In this document: in pieces, positions 1-5,149 of the stretch
Numbering within the stretch: position 1 is the first letter of the stretch
Layout of the letters: every line of letters starts with the position of its first letter
Assembly (NCBI GenBank): GCA_003452185.1
Contig: DMJJ01000393.1
Span: 1 to 5,149 of the forward strand
Origin: Verrucomicrobiales bacterium
GTDB lineage: Bacteria > Verrucomicrobiota > Verrucomicrobiia > Limisphaerales > UBA11320
DNA: 5,149 nucleotides
Reading direction: 5' to 3'
Program-made: the position numbers and the translations under genes
Notes under the pieces: generated by a model
Told to the model about the DNA's origin: nothing
Databases searched by the model: none
What the model saw: the letters and a program-made list of their open reading frames with translations, nothing else

Positions 1-891
1 AACCAGGGGAGCGCCGGTTCCGGGTTGCGTCGCGCGGTCGAGGTGATTCAGGGAGGGGCGATCGGGCCTGTGCACGAACTGCACGTCTGGAGCAACCGCC
101 CGATCTGGCCCCAGGGAATCGACCGTCCGGACGGGACGGATCCCGTCCCCGAGAACCTCGACTGGGATCTCTGGCTGGGGCCGGCCCAGATGCGTCCCTA
201 CAAGAAGGACACCTACGCCCCGTTCAAGTGGCGCGGGTGGATGGATTTTGGGACCGGGGCCCTCGGCGACATGGCCTGCCACACGGTGAACATGCCGTTC
301 CGGGCGCTGAAGCTCGGGTACCCGACCAGCATTGAGGCGCGGTCGACCGCGATGAAGAAGGAGACCTACCCGAACTCCTCCGAGATCGTGTTCCAGTTCC
401 CCGAGCGGGACGGGATGCCGCCCCTGACCTTCCATTGGTACGACGGCGGGCTGAAGCCCTTCTCCGAAAAGAGCCACCGGATCCTCGATTTCCTCAACAA
501 GGGGGAGAAGTCCGGGGACAAGAAGCTTCCCGGCAGCGGCTGCCTCCTGATCGGGGAGAAGGGGCATCTGTACTCGCCGGACGACTACGGCTCCCAGTTC
601 TTCCTGCTCCCGGAGAAGGAGTACGCGGGTTACCAGGGACCGGCCGAGTCGATCCCCCGGAGCCCGGGGCATTACAAGGAGTGGATCGATGCGATCCGTG
701 GCGGGGCTCCCGCCTACTCGAACTTCGAGATCGCGGCCTATCTTACCGAGATCATCCTCCTGGGGTGTGTGGCGCTCCGCGTTGGAAAGAAGCTCGAGTG
801 GGATGGACCTAACATGAAGGCCCTGAACGCCCCCGAGGCGGCCCAGTACGTTCGTCGGACTCCGCGCGAGGGCTGGGAACTTCCGGTCTAA
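1..891 (+). CDS. Gfo/Idh/MocA-family NAD(P)-dependent oxidoreductase, C-terminal part (left edge truncates it)
   Basis: The reading frame is open at the left edge and ends at TAA 889-891, giving 296 visible residues. The N-terminal Rossmann nucleotide-binding half, usually some 140 residues with a GxGxxG motif, would lie outside the window. The visible part begins with NQGSAGSG and RRAVEVIQ, the end of the Rossmann half in this subtype. It continues into the C-terminal alpha/beta domain: HVWSNRPIWPQG (about residues 28-39), DWDLWLGPA (54-62), then WRGWMDFGTGALGDMACH (77-94). Asp90 and His94 of the GDxxCH motif match the position of the family's catalytic or substrate-binding acid and histidine. 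The end, REGWELPV, is also typical. Family members oxidise or reduce sugars, inositols and related polyols with NAD(P). The substrate cannot be read from this fragment. The TTG at 25 is internal and not the start. A strong terminator follows 45 bp after the stop, so this gene ends its transcription unit. Confidence 0.93.
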   Translation, partial: NQGSAGSGLRRAVEVIQGGAIGPVHELHVWSNRPIWPQGIDRPDGTDPVPENLDWDLWLGPAQMRPYKKDTYAPFKWRGWMDFGTGALGDMACHTVNMPFRALKLGYPTSIEARSTAMKKETYPNSSEIVFQFPERDGMPPLTFHWYDGGLKPFSEKSHRILDFLNKGEKSGDKKLPGSGCLLIGEKGHLYSPDDYGSQFFLLPEKEYAGYQGPAESIPRSPGHYKEWIDAIRGGAPAYSNFEIAAYLTEIILLGCVALRVGKKLEWDGPNMKALNAPEAAQYVRRTPREGWELPV

Positions 892-936
892 ATTGGCCTT
901 AAGCTGGTCGTAGTACCTACCGATCCATTGCTGCGA

Positions 937-977
937 GGGGTGCGTGTGCGAACGGGTTTGCACCGCACCCCTTTTTT
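937..977 (+). terminator. Strong rho-independent terminator after the oxidoreductase gene
   Basis: The 5' arm 937-952 pairs with the 3' arm 957-971. Outer stem: GGGGTGCG (937-944) with CGCACCCC (964-971). After a single bulged T945, the inner stem GTGCGAA (946-952) pairs with TTTGCAC (957-963), including one G-T wobble. The loop is CGGG (953-956), and the 3' arm is followed directly by six T (972-977). This is 15 base pairs with a U-tract, a textbook intrinsic terminator for plus-strand transcription. It lies 45 bp after the oxidoreductase stop. It covers the GTG at 944 that would give the longest receptor reading frame, which argues against that start. Its 3' end is only five bases before the GTG at 983, so it could alternatively act as a leader attenuator for the receptor. 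Confidence 0.9.
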
Positions 978-982
978 GCAGC

Positions 983-2982
983 GTGGACACCGATTCCTCC
1001 AGCATCCAACGGCCGCCGCGTGAACGGGGAGCCCTCCCGAGGGGCTCCGCACGGATCGGAGCGCGGGCCGGCTTCCTTGCAGGGCTCGCGGTTGCGGGCT
1101 CCCTGGCCGCGGGGGACGACACCCTGGTGCAGCTTTCCCTTCAGGAATTGATGCAGGTGAAGGTGGCGGTCGCCTCCAACAAGGAGCGAACCGTCCGGGA
1201 GGAGCCCGGGGTGATCACCCTGCTGACGGAGTCGGAGATCCGATCCTCCGGGGCTCGCAACCTTCTTGATCTTCTGGCGCAGGTGCCGGGTTTCAGTTTT
1301 GGACAGGACGTGCAGGGGGCCATCGGGCCGATGTTCCGGGGGATGTGGGCGTATGAGGGGAAGACCCTCCTCATCGTCGACGGGGTCGAGATGAACGAGG
1401 CCTCATTCGGGACCATCCAGCTCGAGCACCGGCTGCCTGCCGATATTGTCAAGCAGGTGGAGATCATCCGCGGCCCCGGGTCGGCAATGTACGGAGGGTC
1501 GGCCGAGTTGGCCGTCATCCGGGTCACCACCAAGGGGGCCGAGCAACAGGGGGGCTTTGGCACGGCGACCCTCGCATACTCGGGCGGTCGCCTGGAGCAT
1601 GACTACACGGCGGGGTACGGGGCGACCCGGGGGTTGTGGCATTATTCCGTCAACGGGAGCTTTGGGGAGGAGTTTCGCTCCTCGCGCACCTATGTCGACA
1701 CGACGGGGCTTTCGTACTCGTTGCGGCGTGACTCCGATGCCCAGCCGCGAAGCGCGAACGTCAACCTCGGGTATGGGGACCTGGACTTCCGTCTCCTGTA
1801 CGAGTCGATCCCGTACGAGAACCGGGTCGACCTTGGACCGGTCATCCCGGGAATCGAGCGGGTGACCTTCGACACCATTGCCTCGAGCCTGAGCTACCGC
1901 CTGAAACCGACCTCCTGGCTCACCCTGACCCCGCACGCGGGGTATTCCGTGTTTCGCACCTGGCAGGTGCGAACGGACAACGGGAACGACCTGATCGACG
2001 TGCGCCGTCCCGAGGCCGCGCTCGATGCCCGGATGGAGCTCTCGGACACGGCGAATGTGATGAGCGGGGTGGAGTACCGGCGTCCGACCGGCCAGCAGAA
2101 GGATGAATCGTACTATGGAATCGCCCCCGGGGCCTTCTTCAACGGCCGGCCGTCGGTCACGTACGACATTCTCTCGGTCTATTCCCAGTATGAGCAGGAG
2201 ACTCGCTGGGCGAATTTCACCGTGGGTGGGCGCTACGAGCATCACAGCGTTGCCGGGGGGGCCTTCGTGCCACGGTTTGCGGTGACGCGGGCCTGGGAGC
2301 GATGGCACGTGAAGGCGCTCTACAGCGAGGCGTTCCGGACTCCCGACATCCGCGTCATTGCCCAGGCGTTGAACGGCGCGGTGAAGCCGGAGCACACCAC
2401 GACGTACGAGCTGGAGGTGGGGCATCGATTCTCGGAGCACCTGGCCTGGAACGCCAATGTGTTTTACACCCGGCTGCGGGATCCTCTGGTCTACACGGTG
2501 GTGGGGCCGAACGACGGCTATCTCAACTATGATCATGTCGCCACCTACGGGTTGGAGACCGAGCTTCGGGCGTCGTGGAAGGAGTGGGACGGATCGTTCA
2601 GCTATTCGACCTACCTGGTCGACAAGAGCTCCATCGACCAGTACGCCACCCCGGATCACAACGCGCTCCTGGGAGCCCCGAATCACAAGGTGGCCGCCTC
2701 CTCGCTCTGGCGCTTTGCTCCAGGCTGGTCGTGGAACCTCAACACCACCCTCTACACGGAGCGGTATGCCTACCTGGGGGGACCGGCCTGCTCGGGAAGC
2801 TCCCCCCCGAGTGGATGGTCAACAGCTACGTCGACTACACGATCAAAAAGGTGCGGATCGGCGTGGGGGCCAACAATCTTCTCAACCAGGCGCGCTGGTA
2901 TCCCCAGCCCTACAACGGATCGACCGCGCCCCTCCCGGGGATGGGGCGTGAGGTTTTTGTCCGGCTGCGCGCCGAGTTCTGA
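983..2982 (+). CDS. TonB-dependent outer-membrane receptor with a one-base frame break near its C-terminus
   Basis: This is an outer-membrane 22-stranded barrel with a plug, of the type that imports siderophores, cobalamin or other scarce ligands using TonB energy. Its ligand is unknown. From GTG 983 there is an Arg-rich n-region, then a signal peptide core (AGFLAGLAVAGSLAAG, about residues 29-44). A segment LVQLSLQELMQVKV follows, and then the plug (about 65-185) with the hallmark IIRGPGSAMYGG (161-172). Barrel strands follow, including YSEAFRTPDI and the PEHTTTYELEVG motif. At about residue 600 the frame breaks: read straight on, it runs to TGA 3005-3007 with a tail unlike any barrel. The -1 frame instead gives GKLPPEWMVNSYVDYTIKK, GVGANNLLNQ and a terminal Phe at TGA 2980-2982, the normal C-terminus. 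The corrected length is about 666 residues. GTG 983 has no Shine-Dalgarno sequence, but it is the only ATG/GTG/TTG between the terminator and the signal peptide. The frame break is either a sequencing error or a real mutation. Confidence 0.88.
2776..2811 (+). other. Frame-break site: G6 and C7 runs with a possible slippery heptamer and stem-loop
   Basis: The receptor changes from its upstream frame to the -1 frame somewhere between the six-G run (2776-2781) and the seven-C run (2802-2808). Adding one G restores YLGGTGLLGKLPPEWMV. Adding one C gives YLGGPACSGSSPPPEWMV. The first reads more like a barrel strand, so the G-run is the likelier site. In the upstream frame the bases form G_GGG_GGA (2776-2782), the X_XXY_YYZ arrangement of -1 slippage sites. 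A potential stem, CTCGGG (2791-2796) with CCCGAG (2806-2811), starts eight bases later. A plain homopolymer indel explains the data more simply than programmed frameshifting. Confidence 0.6.
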
Positions 2983-3104
2983 CCTCCCGCGTCGGGTGGA
3001 CCTCTGATTCCGAACCTCCCCCAGGAGGGGATCCCGCGGCCCGTCGTGCAGCGGATTGAAGGCTGGCGTCGCCGGGGAGCGGGCTGCTAGAACCTCGCCC
3101 CATC
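2983..3104 (+). other. Intergenic region between the receptor and the dipeptidase
   Basis: This stretch of 122 bp contains no gene. A small inverted repeat, CCTCC (3015-3019) with GGAGG (3024-3028) and loop CCCA, has no T-run after it and is not a convincing terminator. The sequence before the dipeptidase ATG has no purine-rich Shine-Dalgarno sequence at the usual distance; the nearest, GGGGAG at 3074-3079, is about 25 bases upstream of the ATG. TAGAAC (3088-3093) resembles a -10 box in four of six positions but has no good -35 partner. A promoter or a leaderless start is possible but unproven. Confidence 0.3.
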
Positions 3105-4490
3105 ATGCAGCCACTCTTTGACTACCTCGCGGCGAACGAGCAGCGCCATATCGCCCAGCTCTGTGACTACGTCCGGTTTCCCAGCGTCTCGGCCCAGGCC
3201 GCGCACGCCGGGGATCTCAAGCGATGCGCGGAGTGGCTGGCCGGGCACTGCCGCGGAATCGGGCTCGAGGCGCGCCTTTTCCCGACGAAGGGAAACCCGA
3301 TCCTGGTGGCCCGCACCCCCCGCCCCAAAGCGGCCCGCAAGGGGCGGCGCCATTACATCGTCTACGGGCATTACGACGTCCAGCCCCCCGAGCCGCTGGA
3401 TCTCTGGCGGACGAAGCCGTTCGAGCCGACGATCGTTGGGCGGCGGCTCTATGGGCGCGGGGCAAGCGACAACAAGGGACAGAACTTCGCCCACCTCAAG
3501 GGGGTTGAGGCCTACCTCAAGACCGGGACGGAGCTTCCGTGCGACATCACCTTCGTGATTGAGGGAGAGGAGGAGGTCGGGAGCTCGAGCCTGGCCGGAT
3601 TCCTGAAGGCCCGTCGAAAGGAGCTGGCCTGCGACGCGGTGGTCATCTCGGACACCGGAATCCCAAGCCTGCGTCATCCCGCCCTGACCTACGGGCTGCG
3701 GGGCATCGCCGCGCTGGAGGTCCGGGTGGACGGGCCGTCGCGGGATCTGCATTCCGGGATCTACGGGGGATCGCTCGACAACCCTGCGATGGTGCTGAGC
3801 CAGATCCTTGCGCGGATGAAGGATGCCCGCGGGCGGGTCACCATCCCGGGGTTCTACGACGATATCGCGCCGCTGACGGCGTACGAGCGAAAGCAGCTGG
3901 CCCGGCTTCCTTTCGATGCCGCGGCGTACCGAAAGTTTCTGGGTGTCCCGGCGCTCAACGGGGAGAAGGGGTTCACGCCGATCGAGCAACGGAGCGCGCG
4001 GCCGACCTTCGAGATCAACGGCCTGACCAGCGGATATCAAGGGCAGGGGAGCAAGACCATCGTTCCGGCCTGGGCGAGCGCCAAGATCACCCTCCGGCTG
4101 GTGCCGGGGCAGAAGCCGTCGAAGATCCTCCGTGCCGCGGCGGACTGGATCCGGAAGGTGGCCCCGCCCACCGTGAAGGTCACAGTGGATCCGGGGCATT
4201 CCGGCGATCCGTACCTCGTCTCCCCCACGGGGCCCCTGGCGCAGGCGGGGCTGCGGGCCCTGGAGCAGGCGTTTGGGCACGCCCCGTTCCTGATGCGGGA
4301 AGGGGGCTCGATTCCGATCGTGAACGACTTCAAGCGGATCCTGAACGCCGACACGCTGCTCCTCGGGCTCGCGCTACCCGACGACAACCTTCACTCGCCG
4401 AACGAGAAGTTCGACCTCGACTGCTTCACCCGCGGAACGCGGATGAGCGCGCTGCTCTGGAAGGAGTTGGCCTCCGGGGTTACTCGTTGA
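3105..4490 (+). CDS. M20-family metallodipeptidase (cytosolic nonspecific dipeptidase/CNDP-like)
   Basis: This complete protein of 461 residues starts at ATG and ends at TGA 4488-4490. It is a dinuclear-metal, usually zinc, peptidase that hydrolyses dipeptides and related short amides. All expected family residues are visible. His89 and Asp91 are in YGHYDVQP, and the bridging Asp122 is in GRGASDNKG. The catalytic Glu156 and metal ligand Glu157 are in EGEEEVGS, and Asp183 is in ISDTG. His216 is in DLHSG, the lid-domain histidine that reaches into the partner subunit in dimeric relatives. The substrate-binding REGGSIP is at 398-404, and the final metal ligand His430 is in LHSPNE. The catalytic domain is split by a lid/dimerisation domain at roughly 200-365. 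There is no signal peptide, so it should be cytoplasmic. Its length is normal for the bacterial dipeptidase branch. No clear Shine-Dalgarno sequence precedes the ATG. The 3' end overlaps the opposing gene by 11 bp. The family assignment is firm; the exact substrate is not determined. Confidence 0.95.
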   Translation: MQPLFDYLAANEQRHIAQLCDYVRFPSVSAQAAHAGDLKRCAEWLAGHCRGIGLEARLFPTKGNPILVARTPRPKAARKGRRHYIVYGHYDVQPPEPLDLWRTKPFEPTIVGRRLYGRGASDNKGQNFAHLKGVEAYLKTGTELPCDITFVIEGEEEVGSSSLAGFLKARRKELACDAVVISDTGIPSLRHPALTYGLRGIAALEVRVDGPSRDLHSGIYGGSLDNPAMVLSQILARMKDARGRVTIPGFYDDIAPLTAYERKQLARLPFDAAAYRKFLGVPALNGEKGFTPIEQRSARPTFEINGLTSGYQGQGSKTIVPAWASAKITLRLVPGQKPSKILRAAADWIRKVAPPTVKVTVDPGHSGDPYLVSPTGPLAQAGLRALEQAFGHAPFLMREGGSIPIVNDFKRILNADTLLLGLALPDDNLHSPNEKFDLDCFTRGTRMSALLWKELASGVTR

Positions 4491-5149
4491 CCAGCACCTG
4501 GGCGGAGTCGCTGCTGCGGCTCAGCGGTCCGTTGGGCGTCACGGCGGTCACCACCACGCGATAGGTGCCTGAGTTGGCTCCGGTGACGGACGGGACCGTG
4601 TAGGTGGACTGGTTGGCTCCCGGGATGAAGTGGTCGTTGAGCGCCCAGCGGTAGCTCAGCGCCCCGACCCCGGTGGCTTTGACGCTCAGGAGGAGCGTCT
4701 GACCGGCATTGAGGAGGGCCCCCTTCGGCTGCTGGGTGATCACGGGCCGCTGAAGGACCTTGAGGAGGGCTTCCTTGGATGTGGTTGGGCTGCCATTCCC
4801 GTCGATCACGACGACGGAGTAGACGCCGCCGTCGGCCGCCGTGGCCGCGGCGATCGGGAGCGTGGCGGCGGTGGCCTGGGGAATCGCCACGTTGTTCTTG
4901 AACCACTGGTAGCTGAGGTCGGGGACACCCGATGCCTGCACCTCGAGGGTCACGGGATTCCCTTCCTCGACCGACTGGCTGAAGGGGGACTCCAGGATGA
5001 CCGGCGGCGGTACATCAGCGGCCCCGAGGGCTGGAGGCGTCGCAAGCCGGTAGACCCGGGTGGTGCTGGGCGGCAGGCGGTCGATGGCCACCGTCGGCCG
5101 GTCGTTGGTGACCCCGACGGGGGCGCCGGCCGCGAGCCATGTCTGGGCT
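4480..5149 (-). CDS. Tandem Ig-like-domain protein, C-terminal part (right edge truncates its N-terminus)
   Basis: The minus-strand frame is open to the right edge and ends at TAA (4482-4480), giving 222 visible residues. GTG at 5091 is only an internal Val; the frame continues upstream of it without a stop. Visible residues 1-40 (with TTRVYRLATPPALG) look like the end of a preceding domain. Two Ig-like repeats follow, at about 49-132 and 133-222. They share the pattern PVI, then LSYxW (78-82 and 164-168), an IPxA turn, and a GxYxVVV F-strand (DGGVYSVVV 107-115; NSGTYRVVV 192-200). Both have the core Trp but no cysteine, so there is no intradomain disulfide. Such tandem Ig-like modules are common in large secreted or surface proteins of Verrucomicrobiota, where they act as spacers or binding modules. 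The protein ends directly after the second repeat, without a PEP-CTERM or other visible sorting tail. The catalytic or main domain, and any signal peptide, lie outside the window, so no function can be given. Confidence 0.85.
   Translation of the reverse strand, partial: AQTWLAAGAPVGVTNDRPTVAIDRLPPSTTRVYRLATPPALGAADVPPPVILESPFSQSVEEGNPVTLEVQASGVPDLSYQWFKNNVAIPQATAATLPIAAATAADGGVYSVVVIDGNGSPTTSKEALLKVLQRPVITQQPKGALLNAGQTLLLSVKATGVGALSYRWALNDHFIPGANQSTYTVPSVTGANSGTYRVVVTAVTPNGPLSRSSDSAQVLVNE
4505..4522 (+). other. GC-rich hairpin just after the dipeptidase stop codon
   Basis: GAGTCGC (4505-4511) can pair with GCGGCTC (4516-4522) over seven base pairs, including one T-G wobble, around the loop TGCT. 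It lies 15 bases beyond the dipeptidase stop and inside the coding sequence of the opposing Ig-domain gene. No T-run follows, so it does not qualify as an intrinsic terminator. It could protect the 3' end or assist termination by another route, or be a chance product of the high GC content. Confidence 0.2.

Noticed and set aside
944..982. GTG 944 as the receptor start, giving MCERVCTAPLF as its N-terminus
   Set aside because: These codons lie within the intrinsic terminator hairpin and its T-tract, and the resulting Cys-rich stretch before the signal peptide is implausible.
1403..2686. 427-residue open frame on the minus strand, antisense to the receptor
   Set aside because: It is opposite a clear TonB-dependent receptor, its composition is rich in Arg, Gly, Pro and Val, and no family is recognisable. 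Long antisense frames are expected in high-GC coding DNA.
2575..2982. A separate small gene in the -1 frame covering the receptor C-terminus
   Set aside because: Only the part after about 2776 looks like protein, and it is the missing receptor end. The part before it is a shadow of the receptor barrel, so this is one frameshifted gene.
3015..3028. Inverted repeat as a terminator of the receptor gene
   Set aside because: The five-bp stem has no following T-run; too weak to call in DNA of this GC content.
3087..4280. 397-residue open frame on the minus strand, antisense to the dipeptidase
   Set aside because: The plus-strand frame has every M20 catalytic motif. This one has none and is Arg/Pro-biased, a GC-rich shadow.
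4391..4906. 171-residue open frame on the minus strand
   Set aside because: It overlaps the Ig-domain gene in another frame, with Arg/Gln/Gly-rich low-information sequence and no recognisable domain.
1..5149. A novel defence, mobile or secondary-metabolite system
   Set aside because: The genes belong to common families with no shared operon logic. I saw no transposase, integrase, nuclease, reverse transcriptase, direct-repeat array or RNA gene.

Overview
The window is GC-rich and gene-dense. It looks like chromosomal DNA of a Gram-negative bacterium, most likely from the Planctomycetota-Verrucomicrobiota-Chlamydiota group, with Verrucomicrobiota my best guess. Three things point there: a Gfo/Idh/MocA oxidoreductase of the subtype expanded in that group, a TonB-dependent outer-membrane receptor (which requires an outer membrane), and a protein ending in tandem cysteine-free Ig-like domains of the kind abundant in Verrucomicrobiota. 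Start codons also lack clear Shine-Dalgarno sequences. The taxonomic placement is inference from protein style, not from a marker gene.

Layout, left to right. (1) Positions 1-891, plus strand: the C-terminal two thirds of a Gfo/Idh/MocA-family oxidoreductase, cut by the left edge. (2) Positions 937-977: a very strong intrinsic terminator, a 15-bp stem followed by six T. (3) Positions 983-2982, plus strand: a TonB-dependent receptor that is complete except for a one-base reading-frame break near 2776-2808. The conserved barrel-closing C-terminus lies in the -1 frame after that point. (4) Positions 2983-3104: a short intergenic stretch. (5) Positions 3105-4490, plus strand: a complete M20-family metallodipeptidase with all expected metal and catalytic residues. 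(6) Positions 4480-5149, minus strand: the C-terminal part of an Ig-like-domain protein, cut by the right edge, whose 3' end overlaps the dipeptidase by 11 bp tail to tail.

The genes do not form an obvious pathway. The oxidoreductase is closed off by the terminator, the receptor and dipeptidase are 122 bp apart on the same strand, and the Ig-domain gene converges from the other side. Receptor-mediated uptake followed by cytoplasmic dipeptide cleavage can be imagined, but nothing in the sequence links them.

I found no RNA genes, CRISPR arrays, insertion sequences or phage genes, and no evidence for a novel multi-gene system. The points most worth a second look are the receptor frame break, which sits on a slippery heptamer followed by a possible stem-loop, and the terminator hairpin that ends only five bases before the receptor's best start codon.
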